Origin: Collinsella aerofaciens
GTDB taxonomy: Bacteria; Actinomycetota; Coriobacteriia; Coriobacteriales; Coriobacteriaceae
Assembly (NCBI GenBank): GCA_021639365.1
Contig: JAJXHK010000003.1
Coordinates: forward strand, 1-64,000
Length of the DNA stretch: 64,000 bases
Reading direction: 5' to 3'
Shown in pieces: positions 15,054 through 23,069 of the stretch. The position numbers and the translations under genes are program-made. Below the pieces are notes generated by a model. That model worked only from the letters and a program-made list of their open reading frames with translations, had not been told where the DNA came from and ran no database searches. The number at the start of each line of letters is the position of its first letter. The first letter of the stretch is position 1.

Positions 15054-17522
15054 CTATCGCGATGCTGTCTGCGCGAGGCGAGCGCGAGCGATGGCGGCCT
15101 GACCGTAGGCGATGCAGCCGTCGTTGACGGGCACGGCGTGGGAGACCAAGACGGCAAGACTGGCGTCTTTGAGTTCGTGGGTAAGGAGCCGAAGCAAAAG
15201 TCGGTTCATGAACACGCCGCCCGAGAGCGCGACGGTGTCGAGGTCTTCACGGACGCAGATCTCGCTTGCGATGCGGGCCGACGCGCGTGCGATGGTGACA
15301 TGGAAGTCGAGCGCGAGCTTGCCGGCGGGCACGCCGGTCCTGATTCCCTCCAAAAGCGCCTCAAAAAGCGGTCTGGAGTTCAGAACATGGAAGTCGTCCG
15401 GACGGGATGATTCGGTTACGGAAAAGCTGGCCATATTGCCGGTGGGGCAGGCACGTTCACTGCTGAACGCGCGCCAGGCGGCGGCTTCGAGTTCTATGGC
15501 AGGCTCGCCCTCGTAGGTTGCCTTGTCGCAGATGCCCAGAATTGCTGCCGCGGCATCAAAGAGACGCCCCATGCTGCTGGTACGCGGGCTGTTGATGCCG
15601 CGCTCGATCATGGTGGCTGTCACGCTGCGCGTTTGCTCGTCGAGGCTGTCCAAAAGCCGAGCGGCGCCTGGGTGCTCGAGCAGACCGAGTTCACTGAGCA
15701 GGGCAAAGGCGTTGCGGCGGGCGTCGCGCACGGAGGCCGCCCCGCCGGGGAGCGCCCAGGTGAGCAAATGCGCGGCGCGCTCAAAGCCGCCAAGGCCGGC
15801 AACAAGAAACTCGCCGCCCCAAATGGTCCCATCGGTGCCGGCGCCGGTGCCGTCAAAGGCGATGCCAAGGACACGCGCGTCGGTTGTAAGCTGGCCCGCG
15901 GCGATGGCCTCGGCCATTACGCTCGCGATATGCGCATGATGGTGCTGCACCTCGACGAGCGGCAGATTGTGCTCCCGTGCCTGCTCGCGCGCCCACTGGC
16001 TCGATAGATAGCTGGGATGTACATCGCAGGCTAAGGCGGCGGGCGCCAAGTCAAAGAGATCTTCCAAGCGCGTGCGCGCGGCGTTCCAGGCATCGAAGGT
16101 CCCGCCGTTTTCAACATCGCCGATATGCTGCGACACAAAACAGGTTGCCTCGCCGTTCGCCCCTTCACGTGTGAGCGCAATCGTGGCCTTTTGTTGTGGC
16201 CCGCAGGCGAGCACGCAGGACGGAGTGCCGTCGAGCGCCGGCAACGGCAGCGGCTGGGGTGCATATCCGCGAGCGCGGCGCACGGGCATAACGGCGCCGT
16301 CGACCACGCGTACCACAGAGTCGTCGTAGCGCGACAGAATTGCGCGGTCGTTACCGAGCAACGCGTCGGCGATGCCGGCGGCAACGAGGTGTTCCCAGGC
16401 AAGATCGTCGTCGGTCTCGATGGGCTCTTCGCTCAGGTTTCCGCTGGTCATGACGAGCGCGTGCATACCGCGGGCTTCTGCCGCGGCAAGCAGCAGATGC
16501 TGAAGCGGGGTGTAGGGGAGCATAACGCCGAGCTCGGGCAGGTCGCGCGCGACGGACGGTGCGAGCGCGAGGGCGTCGGGAGAATCACCGCTCTCGCAAA
16601 CGGCACGTCGGCGCAGCAGCACAATGGGGCGAATGCTGCCGGCCAGCAAGCCGCGCTCAACGTCGTTGATATGGCACAGGCGTTCAACGTCGGCAAGGCT
16701 GCGCACCATAACGGCAAGTGGCTTGTTGCTGCGGCGTTTACGGCGGCGAAGCTCGGCTACCGCCTGCTCGTTGGAGGCGTCACAGGATAGATGGAATCCG
16801 CCCAGGCCCTTGATGGCGACGATGCCACCAACGGCCAGCAGCTCAACGCAGCGGTCGATAATGGCGTCGCTGGTCTCGCGCGTGGTGCCGACGGCCAGCG
16901 GCGCGGCGGCTTCGCCCGGCTCATCGCCCACGCTCGCTTCGCGCCACATGATATGCGGCCCGCAATCAAAGCAGGCATCGGGCTGCGCGTGAAAGCGACG
17001 GTCGAGCGGATTGGCATACTCCGCGGCACACTCAGGGCACATGGGAAAACGGTCCATCGAGGTAGCCGCTCGGTCATAAGGCATCGATCGGATGATGGTA
17101 AAGCGTGGGCCGCAGTTAGTGCAGTTGATAAAGGGGTAGTGATAACGTCGGTCGGCGGGATCGAACAGCTCGCGCAGGCAATCGTCGCAGGTGGCGATAT
17201 CGGGCGAGACGAGCGTCGTGTGCGCGGTCTGGTCCTGCGATGCTACGATACGAAAACCCTCTTCATTGGCGGCATCCCAACCGTTGGCTGCCAGGTCCAC
17301 AACCTCGACATGCTCTACGCGGGCTGCCGCGGGCGCATGCTCGGAAAGCGCAGCGACAAATCCGTCAACCGCCTCGGCACAGGCGTGCGCTTCGATATGC
17401 ACGCCGTCGCCCGCGTTGAGCACCCATCCGCAAATGCCATGCGCCATGGCCTCGCGATACACAAACGGCCGCATGCCGACGCCCTGCACAATGCCCGTTA
17501 CATGAATATGCACATGCCGCAT
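15054..17522 (-). CDS. hypF: Carbamoyltransferase HypF
   Basis: An 822-residue enzyme that uses carbamoyl phosphate and ATP to carbamoylate HypE. Domains in order: acylphosphatase (VTGIVQGVGMRPFVYREA, about residues 5-90), two CxxC zinc fingers (CDDCLRELF, CTNCGPRF, CPECAAEY, CFDCGPH, about 109-190), a YrdC-like domain (LGGFHLSCDASNEQAVAELRRRK, about 200-380), and a Kae1-like domain with the metal motif HHHAH. Length matches HypF (740-820). The start at 17522 follows GAGGGG. It heads the hyp run; hairpin repeats lie directly upstream, and nikR is the next gene upstream on the same strand. Confidence 0.97.
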   Translation of the reverse strand: MRHVHIHVTGIVQGVGMRPFVYREAMAHGICGWVLNAGDGVHIEAHACAEAVDGFVAALSEHAPAAARVEHVEVVDLAANGWDAANEEGFRIVASQDQTAHTTLVSPDIATCDDCLRELFDPADRRYHYPFINCTNCGPRFTIIRSMPYDRAATSMDRFPMCPECAAEYANPLDRRFHAQPDACFDCGPHIMWREASVGDEPGEAAAPLAVGTTRETSDAIIDRCVELLAVGGIVAIKGLGGFHLSCDASNEQAVAELRRRKRRSNKPLAVMVRSLADVERLCHINDVERGLLAGSIRPIVLLRRRAVCESGDSPDALALAPSVARDLPELGVMLPYTPLQHLLLAAAEARGMHALVMTSGNLSEEPIETDDDLAWEHLVAAGIADALLGNDRAILSRYDDSVVRVVDGAVMPVRRARGYAPQPLPLPALDGTPSCVLACGPQQKATIALTREGANGEATCFVSQHIGDVENGGTFDAWNAARTRLEDLFDLAPAALACDVHPSYLSSQWAREQAREHNLPLVEVQHHHAHIASVMAEAIAAGQLTTDARVLGIAFDGTGAGTDGTIWGGEFLVAGLGGFERAAHLLTWALPGGAASVRDARRNAFALLSELGLLEHPGAARLLDSLDEQTRSVTATMIERGINSPRTSSMGRLFDAAAAILGICDKATYEGEPAIELEAAAWRAFSSERACPTGNMASFSVTESSRPDDFHVLNSRPLFEALLEGIRTGVPAGKLALDFHVTIARASARIASEICVREDLDTVALSGGVFMNRLLLRLLTHELKDASLAVLVSHAVPVNDGCIAYGQAAIARARLAQTASR

Positions 17523-17540
17523 GCGACACCCCTCATCAAA

Positions 17541-17621
17541 ACCGACCAAATAGGGACAGGTTTATTTTGGTAGGTAAAACTTCTAAACCTGCCAAAATAA
17601 ACCTGTCCCTTTTTGGTAGGT
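17541..17621. repeat. Inverted pair of AACCTGTCCC hairpins between nikR and hypF
   Basis: Two hairpins, 17541-17575 and 17585-17621, carry the same motif in opposite orientations (GGGACAGGTTTATTTTGG and CCAAAATAAACCTGTCCC). Each can fold alone, and the two can also pair with each other to make one long stem. They fill the gap between nikR and hypF. Confidence 0.75.
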
Positions 17622-17624
17622 GCG

Positions 17625-18119
17625 CTACAGCCCCAGGCTCTGCTTGGTGGCGGCGCACGTGAGCTCGCCGTGCTTAACGCCGCGCAGGCCCAGCAGACGG
17701 TCGGCTAGTTCGTAGACGCGCTCGCCGCGACCCTTGAGCGCCAGAATCTCCAAGCAGTTGTGGTGATCCAGATGCACGTGCATGGTCGATACGATCTCGT
17801 CGGTGTAGTCGTGCTGCACCTCGTCCAGACGGCGCGTCAGATCGCCGGTATGGTGGTCATAGATCATGGTGAGCGAACCGATGACCTGCTCGTCGGGCGT
17901 GCGCATCTGCTCCTTGGCGATTGAGGCGCGAATCAGATCGCGTACGGCCTCGGAACGGTTGGCCACGTCACCGCGGCGCGCGATCTGCTCGTCAAAGCGG
18001 CGCAGCAGGTCGTCGGGCGCGGTGACCGAAAAGCGGACCAGCTCGGAGCTGGGGCCGCCGCAGCGGCAGCTCGCATCGTCGTCCGCACCGTGGTCGTGCG
18101 CGTGTTCGTGCTCGGCCAC
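17625..18119 (-). CDS. nikR: Nickel-responsive regulator NikR with His-rich extension
   Basis: A 164-residue ribbon-helix-helix regulator. The DNA-binding part (VRFSVTAPDDLLRRFDEQIARRG, about residues 28-50) is followed by an ACT-like nickel domain. The four square-planar nickel ligands align with H103, H114, H116 (STMHVHLDHHNCLE) and C122. The first 26 residues are an extra segment, HEHAHDHGADDDASCRC, rich in His, Asp and Cys, absent from the standard protein. The start is GTG at 18119, one base after the TAA of the upstream 82-residue gene. Being upstream of hypF, it probably adjusts nickel import or hydrogenase maturation; no classical palindromic NikR site was recognised. Confidence 0.93.
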   Translation of the reverse strand: MAEHEHAHDHGADDDASCRCGGPSSELVRFSVTAPDDLLRRFDEQIARRGDVANRSEAVRDLIRASIAKEQMRTPDEQVIGSLTMIYDHHTGDLTRRLDEVQHDYTDEIVSTMHVHLDHHNCLEILALKGRGERVYELADRLLGLRGVKHGELTCAATKQSLGL

Positions 18120-18120
18120 G

Positions 18121-18369
18121 TTACACCAGCTTCACGGAGCCGACGGAGTTGTGGTCGGCCTCGATGGCCTCTTCGTAGCCCTCGAGTGCGTCGTGGGCCT
18201 CGTGCAACGCGGCCATGGCTGCCTCGAGCTTGGCGCCGATGCGCTCCATGTTAAAATTCTCGGTCGCATGCAGCAGCTGATGGCTCCACTCGTGAGCGAG
18301 CTCGATGGTGTCGTCGACCTGCTTGACGCTCATGGCAAGCTGGCTCATGTTCATTCCAACGTCATGCAT
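18121..18369 (-). CDS. Small protein cotranscribed with nikR, unknown function
   Basis: An 82-residue acidic helical protein, not recognised. It has MHDVGMNMSQL at the N-terminus, HEWSHQLLHATENFNMERIGAKLEAAMAALHEAHDALEGYEEAIEADH in the middle, and many His, Met and Glu residues, compatible with metal contact. The start has AAGGAG seven bases upstream. Its stop is one base from the nikR GTG, so the two are very likely translated together. A role as nickel-related partner or chaperone is only inferred from this coupling. Confidence 0.8.
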   Translation of the reverse strand: MHDVGMNMSQLAMSVKQVDDTIELAHEWSHQLLHATENFNMERIGAKLEAAMAALHEAHDALEGYEEAIEADHNSVGSVKLV

Positions 18370-18446
18370 GGGAAATCTCCTTTTGTATGGGGCAGTTCAG
18401 TGGTTCAGATTTTACTACGCCCGCTCTGTGCGCAGCTGCATAAGAA

Positions 18447-18479
18447 AACGGGTGCGAGTCTGTGCGACTCGCACCCGTT
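18447..18479 (-). terminator. Intrinsic terminator of trxA
   Basis: AACGGGTGCGAGTC pairs perfectly with GACTCGCACCCGTT. On the minus strand it is followed by TTTTCTT, so it fits termination of trxA. The stretch 18480-18590 shows nothing else. Confidence 0.75.
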
Positions 18480-18590
18480 CACTGGGGGCTGTTTGTAACT
18501 ACCATACTATCCATGGTCGCACGCGCCGCACCCGGCAGTCCGGCGAGCGGTGCAAAACCGCTCATGGACGGCGGGTAAGTAACAAGCGTA

Positions 18591-18911
18591 TTACAGATGC
18601 TTCTCCAGCAGCGCCTGCAGCCTCGCCTTGGGCAGAGCGCCAACCGAGCGGTCAATCTCCTCGCCGTTCTTAAACACAATCAGCGTGGGGATGCTCATGA
18701 CGCCATACTTCATGGCCAGGTCCTGGTTGTCGTCGACGTTGCATTTGGCAACGGCAAGCTTGCCGGCCAGCTCGTCGGCTACCTCGTCAACGATGGGCGA
18801 GAGCGATCGGCAGGGCCCGCACCACGGTGCCCAAAAATCGACCAGCACGGGCAGGCTGCCGTTAACGATGGAATCGAAGTTCTCGGGGGTAATCTGCTTA
18901 ATGTCAGCCAT
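18591..18911 (-). CDS. trxA: Thioredoxin
   Basis: A 106-residue cytosolic disulfide reductant with the standard active site WCGPC (C31, C34), the preceding VDFWAP, the cis-proline loop MSIPTL, and the closing FKNGEEIDRSVGALPKARL. Length is that of a classical thioredoxin. The start at 18911 has GGAGG six bases upstream; longer in-frame starts have no signal. It is a single gene with its own terminator. Confidence 0.97.
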   Translation of the reverse strand: MADIKQITPENFDSIVNGSLPVLVDFWAPWCGPCRSLSPIVDEVADELAGKLAVAKCNVDDNQDLAMKYGVMSIPTLIVFKNGEEIDRSVGALPKARLQALLEKHL

Positions 18912-19047
18912 GGTGACCTCCATAATGTGACGCGGCTCAGCCGCGTAAAACTCAGTACGACCGTGCTTATACCCAGCCGCCCGCAAAGCAACCACTCGCA
19001 GGCGGCTCTTTTATATAATGGTGGGCACGCAAACGATTGGAGAGCGC

Positions 19048-19623
19048 ATGTCCACGTCACAAAGCCAGAAAAAAGAAGCCATCGCCCAGGCGGCCGAGCA
19101 GGAGCTCACATCGCTTGCGGTCCGTGGCGTGCGCATCGTGGGCAACGCGTGCTCGCCGATCGTGCTGGTCAAAGGCGATTTGGACGAGGCCGAGCGTTCG
19201 GGTGGCGAGCTTGCCGCCGGCCCGGATGGCGCGGCGTTGCGCAAGGCGCTTGGGGCCATCGGCTACGCGCCCGAGGATTTTTGCGTGCTGGCAAGCGTCG
19301 CCGGCACAGGCGACGGAGCGGTCGCGGTGGGCGAGACTCTGCCGTGCGAACTGTTCCGCGAGGCGCTTGAGGCCTTGGACCCCGAGGCGGTGCTACTGCT
19401 CGACAACAACGCGGCTGACGCCATGCGCGAGACCTACGCCGATATGCTCGTGGCGATCGATGACTTCGACACCGCCATGCTCAAGCCCGGCCTGGTCGCC
19501 CATGTGCAGGGCCGCCGCGTGCTCGCGCTCGACGGCTTTGAGGCGGCGCTGACCGACAAAGCCGCTAAGCAGCGCATGTGGGCCTACATCAAGCAGCTGA
19601 CCCCGGCGGCCGCGCCGCTGTAG
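19048..19623 (+). CDS. Protein of unknown function, weak uracil-DNA-glycosylase-like pattern
   Basis: A 191-residue acidic, Ala-rich protein that I do not recognise firmly. The stretch LVKGDLDEAERSGGELAAGPDGAALRKALGAIGYAPEDFCVLASV has the spacing of the family 4/5 uracil-DNA glycosylase N-terminal block (G-E-P...G-x-P-F-x-G-x-x-G-x-x-L), but the catalytic and iron-sulfur residues expected there are missing. If related, it would be a degenerate, non-catalytic member. The start at 19048 follows TTGGAGAG. It is divergent from trxA and convergent with the histidine kinase. Function is unknown. Confidence 0.75.
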   Translation: MSTSQSQKKEAIAQAAEQELTSLAVRGVRIVGNACSPIVLVKGDLDEAERSGGELAAGPDGAALRKALGAIGYAPEDFCVLASVAGTGDGAVAVGETLPCELFREALEALDPEAVLLLDNNAADAMRETYADMLVAIDDFDTAMLKPGLVAHVQGRRVLALDGFEAALTDKAAKQRMWAYIKQLTPAAAPL

Positions 19624-19697
19624 CGAGCCCGCGTCGACAAACGACCCCGAGCGGGCGAGCCGTACCCGCGGAACGCAAATCCGTCGCGCCCGCGCCC

Positions 19698-20975
19698 TTA
19701 CATCACAGCGCGCAGCTCAAACCGATCGCCGTTAATGCGGAACTGGCAGTTACCGTTCATGCGTTCGACGGCAAGTTTGATACTCTTGGTGCCAAAGCCG
19801 TGACCCGCATGCTCGGTCACGGGCATGCCGTCGACCATGCGCGGCGCGCGGCCAAACGTGTTGGAGACTAACAGCAACAGCTGGCCGTCCTCAAGTCGCA
19901 GGTCAAGGTCGACGAATCGCTTTCCTTGGGATGCGGCGCTTGCGGCGGTGATAGCGTTTTCCAAGGCATTTGAGAGCACGCTAAACAGGTCGGCGTCACC
20001 TACGTGGATGGTTTCGGGTACGGCGGCGCGCAGGTTGGCGGTAATGCCGTTTCTATTGATATCCGAGTTAAATGACGAAAGCGCAATGTTTACGGTCTCG
20101 TTGGCACAGAAGCGGCGTACGGCGGTTCGGTCGCCGGCTTCGCAGAGCTCATCGATGCGTTTGAGCGCCTCGTCGGTGTGGCCCTCCTCAATTAAAGTGG
20201 CCAGGCCGCGTAGGAAGTGGCGCATATCGTGGCGAAGAATCGACAACTCGCGCCCAGATTGACGCCAAGCCTCGAGCTCTTTGATGGCGGCGCTGTCGCG
20301 GGTTTCGAGCATCCAACGCTCTCGCTCGGCGGTTTCCTTTTCTTCGTATTCGCGCAGGTAAACGGCAAGAAACATAAGATAGAAGGCACAGAGCGCAAAT
20401 GCCAAAAACTCAACTGTCACCACCGAGCCCGAGTGGAACAGCGTGGTGTAGACTTTGGTGGCGTAGTCAAAGATGTAATAGACGAGCGGCAGGATTAAAA
20501 GGATGCCCAGCTCGGTGGGGCTTTTAATCGCCAGGCAGGGTCCAATGTCGCCGGCCCAATGCAGCAGGACGGCAAAGACGGCGAGCGTGGTAGCGATGCG
20601 TGCCAGATAGTACGCGATCTGAGAATCGGTTGCGGCAAAGGCGGCGATGCCCATCCAGTTGCTGAACTGACAGCTCAGATAGGCGCTGGTGACGCCCAAT
20701 GCCGCGAGCAGCGGGCTCAGGCGGTAGCGCGCACACAGGTAGACGGTAAGCGGCAGGTGCACGACGAGCGGATAGACCTGACGGGCAAAAAGCTCTCCGC
20801 CAACGACATTGGCGATCGAAAAGGCAGCGCCGGTTGCGGCTCCGACCCCCACCAACTCGAGTGCATGGCGTCGATTGATTTCGATACCGCACAGCGCCGC
20901 CGAAGCAAAGACGCCAAAGAGTAGCGTTGTGGCGTGGTGGATTGCCCAAAGGACCATTTCGACCGAGGAGATCAT
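19698..20975 (-). CDS. GHKL sensor histidine kinase (AgrC/CitA-like)
   Basis: A 425-residue membrane kinase. Residues 1-210 hold about six hydrophobic segments, as in peptide-sensing AgrC-type kinases. A coiled stretch (YEEKETAERERWMLETRD) leads to the phosphoacceptor H249 in LSILRHDMRHF. The N-box is SNALENAI (N336, N340) and the G-box HGFGTKSIKLAVERMNG. The start at 20975 overlaps the response regulator stop as TGATG, with GGGAGG upstream. It forms a two-component pair with the LytTR regulator. No agrB or agrD gene is next to it, so a quorum signal is not implied by context. Confidence 0.9.
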   Translation of the reverse strand: MISSVEMVLWAIHHATTLLFGVFASAALCGIEINRRHALELVGVGAATGAAFSIANVVGGELFARQVYPLVVHLPLTVYLCARYRLSPLLAALGVTSAYLSCQFSNWMGIAAFAATDSQIAYYLARIATTLAVFAVLLHWAGDIGPCLAIKSPTELGILLILPLVYYIFDYATKVYTTLFHSGSVVTVEFLAFALCAFYLMFLAVYLREYEEKETAERERWMLETRDSAAIKELEAWRQSGRELSILRHDMRHFLRGLATLIEEGHTDEALKRIDELCEAGDRTAVRRFCANETVNIALSSFNSDINRNGITANLRAAVPETIHVGDADLFSVLSNALENAITAASAASQGKRFVDLDLRLEDGQLLLLVSNTFGRAPRMVDGMPVTEHAGHGFGTKSIKLAVERMNGNCQFRINGDRFELRAVM

Positions 20976-21697
20976 CAACGCCTCCCGCCCTCGAAGCGCA
21001 CCGCAAAGTAGGCGTCTTGGAACCCCTGCTTGCTGCTGCGCGACAGCGGAATGCACACGCCGGAGCGCATGACGATGTCCGTGCGATCGAAGTGGTCGAT
21101 GTTGCGCAAGTTGACCTGGTAGCTACGGTGGCATTTAAAGAAGGTGGCATTTTGCGCCAAACGGTCCTCGACGCTGCGGAACGACTCGAGTGCCTCGATA
21201 TCGCGTCCGTCGCGCAGGTGGAAGACCACGTGCTTGTTGCGCGCCTCGGCATATTCGATGTCGGACAGGCGCAGGGCGTGGTAGCCAAAGGACGTTTTGA
21301 TCACGAGCTCGTCGGTTGCCGCCGGGCGCATGCTCGAAAGTTCGTCGAGTAACTGCGCCAGGCGTTCGTAAGTCACGGGCTTGAGCAGATAGTCGAAGGC
21401 GCGGACCTCGTAGGACTCCAGTGCAAACTCGGGCGACGAGGTAAGGAACACCAGGCGCACGGCGGTGTCGGCCTGGCGCAATTCGCGTGCGGTGTCCATG
21501 CCGTTGACGAGCGGCATGATCATGTCGAGCAGGATGATGTCGGCGCGCGACGCGGCATGGCGCGCCAGCAGGTCCTCGCCGCGCGTAACGAACGCAACAT
21601 CGACCGCCGTGCCCTTCTCGGTCGACCAACGGTCGATCATCCGGTGCAGTCTATCTAGAAAAGCGACGTCATCGTCGCAGGCAATAATCTTGAGCAT
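20975..21697 (-). CDS. LytTR family response regulator
   Basis: A 240-residue regulator with a receiver domain (acidic pocket D8-D10, phosphoacceptor D58 in ILLDMIMP, and the conserved lysine in DYLLKPV) and a C-terminal LytTR DNA-binding domain (KTSFGYHALRLSDIEYAEARNKHVVFHL... FFKCHRSYQVNLRNIDHF). Such regulators bind direct repeats and often control surface, competence or bacteriocin genes. The start at 21697 follows AAGGGGG; the longer in-frame start at 21730 is less likely. It is first in the operon with the kinase. Targets are not visible. Confidence 0.93.
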   Translation of the reverse strand: MLKIIACDDDVAFLDRLHRMIDRWSTEKGTAVDVAFVTRGEDLLARHAASRADIILLDMIMPLVNGMDTARELRQADTAVRLVFLTSSPEFALESYEVRAFDYLLKPVTYERLAQLLDELSSMRPAATDELVIKTSFGYHALRLSDIEYAEARNKHVVFHLRDGRDIEALESFRSVEDRLAQNATFFKCHRSYQVNLRNIDHFDRTDIVMRSGVCIPLSRSSKQGFQDAYFAVRFEGGRR

Positions 21698-21903
21698 TCG
21701 GGCCCCCTTAGTAGTTCGATTTTGCCACATTGGGCGCGTGCCGCTCGCGGGGGAGCGCCCGTTCGTGCCTCATGGTGCGCAACTCGCGCCGAGCGGTATT
21801 GCGGTGGCGAAAGATGCCTCCTGCGCTATCGAGAGCTCGGCTATCCTCAGCTTGCCAGTTCGAAAATGGACCTGCCGCATGATTGAATCTTTATTTCAAC
21901 TTT

Positions 21904-21947
21904 ACACCTAGGTTTACAGCTGTCTTGTCAGCTGTAAACCTAGGTGT
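21904..21947 (+). promoter_or_regulatory. Perfect palindrome overlapping the nadA promoter (candidate NiaR operator)
   Basis: ACACCTAGGTTTACAGCTG, six-base centre TCTTGT, and the exact reverse complement. A possible promoter overlaps it: TTGTCA (21925-21930), 17-base spacer, CATACT (21948-21953). Binding here would block transcription. The last gene of the nad operon is a NiaR-type regulator, so an autoregulated operator is the natural reading. A hairpin role in RNA cannot be excluded. Confidence 0.6.
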
Positions 21948-21988
21948 CATACTAAAGCCCCAAGATTCGCCAAAAGAGAGGGGCCTTG

Positions 21989-23014
21989 ATGGCACAGAGC
22001 GCGAACATGGATGCATCGGAGCTTGCACGCGACATTGCGGCCGGCCTGGCATCGGCAACGACGGCAACGGAGCGCGCGGCATTGGTGCCCGCAGAGCTCG
22101 TCGAGGCCATTCAGCAACTTAAAACCCAACGTGACGCGGTAATCTTGGCGCACTACTATGTGGCACCCGAGGTCCAGGCCGTTGCCGATTACGTCGGCGA
22201 TAGCTTCTACCTGGCAAAGCTCGCCAAGAGCCTACCGCAGCAGACCATCGTGCTGTGCGGCGTGGAGTTTATGGGCGAGAGTGCCAAGCTGCTCAACCCC
22301 ACCAAGACCGTGCTGCTGCCCGAGCCGGGCGCGGACTGCCCCATGGCTCACATGGTCAAGCGTGAGACGGTCGATGCGGCGCGCGCCGAGTACGGCGACG
22401 ACCTGGCCGTGGTCTGCTACGTCAACTCCACGGTCGAGATCAAGAGCTGGAGCGACGTGTGCGTCACCAGCTCCAACGCCGTCAAGATCGTGTCCGAGCT
22501 GCCGCAGCAGCATATCCTGTTCATTCCCGACCAAAACCTCGGCCGCTTCGTAGCCGAGCAGGTGCCGCAAAAGCACGTCATCCTCAACAACGGCTACTGC
22601 CCGCGCCATCACATCATCACCGTCGAGCAGATCGTCGACGCGACGGAGGCCCACCCCGACGCGCTCGTGCTGGCGCATCCTGAGTGTAAGGCCGACGTCT
22701 TGGCCGAGGCCGACTACATCGGCTCCACCGCCGGCATCATCAAGTACGCCGAGGAGTCCGACGCGAGCGAGTTCATTATCGTGACGGTCCGTGGCGTGCT
22801 CTACGAGCTCGAGCGCCGCTGCCAGGGCACCGGCAAGAAGTTCTACTTCCCCGCGGTGCAGCCCACCTGCGTCAACATGGATCTCATCACGCTCGAAAAG
22901 CTCGTGCGCTGCCTGGAGACGGGTGAGGGCGAGGTGCAGATTGGCGTGTCGGACGAGGCCGCCGATCAGGCCAAGCTCACGCTCGACCGCATGCTCGAGT
23001 ACGCAGCGCGCTAG
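21989..23014 (+). CDS. nadA: Quinolinate synthase NadA
   Basis: A 341-residue [4Fe-4S] enzyme that condenses iminoaspartate with dihydroxyacetone phosphate to quinolinate. The three cluster cysteines expected in the family are visible: C90 (LCGVEFMGESAKLL), C233 (HPECKAD) and C294 (QPTCVNM). Other motifs are AHYYVAPEVQ, YVNSTVEIKSWSDVCVTSSNA and PDQNLGRF. The start at 21989 (ATG) follows GAGAGGGG; a TTG directly before it is less likely. It leads the nadA-nadB-nadC-niaR operon. Confidence 0.97.
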   Translation: MAQSANMDASELARDIAAGLASATTATERAALVPAELVEAIQQLKTQRDAVILAHYYVAPEVQAVADYVGDSFYLAKLAKSLPQQTIVLCGVEFMGESAKLLNPTKTVLLPEPGADCPMAHMVKRETVDAARAEYGDDLAVVCYVNSTVEIKSWSDVCVTSSNAVKIVSELPQQHILFIPDQNLGRFVAEQVPQKHVILNNGYCPRHHIITVEQIVDATEAHPDALVLAHPECKADVLAEADYIGSTAGIIKYAEESDASEFIIVTVRGVLYELERRCQGTGKKFYFPAVQPTCVNMDLITLEKLVRCLETGEGEVQIGVSDEAADQAKLTLDRMLEYAAR

Positions 23015-23069
23015 AACAATGCGGCATGAGGGACGGTCCCTTATGTCACATTCAAGGGAGAGGATTCCT

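Noticed and set aside
17523..17624. Nickel riboswitch or canonical NikR operator before hypF
   Set aside because: The gap is filled by two repeat hairpins, and no GTATGA-N16-TCATAC-like palindrome is present.
23026..23041. Small palindrome AGGGACGGTCCCT between nadA and nadB as terminator
   Set aside because: The stem is short, no U-run follows, and the nad genes are clearly one operon.
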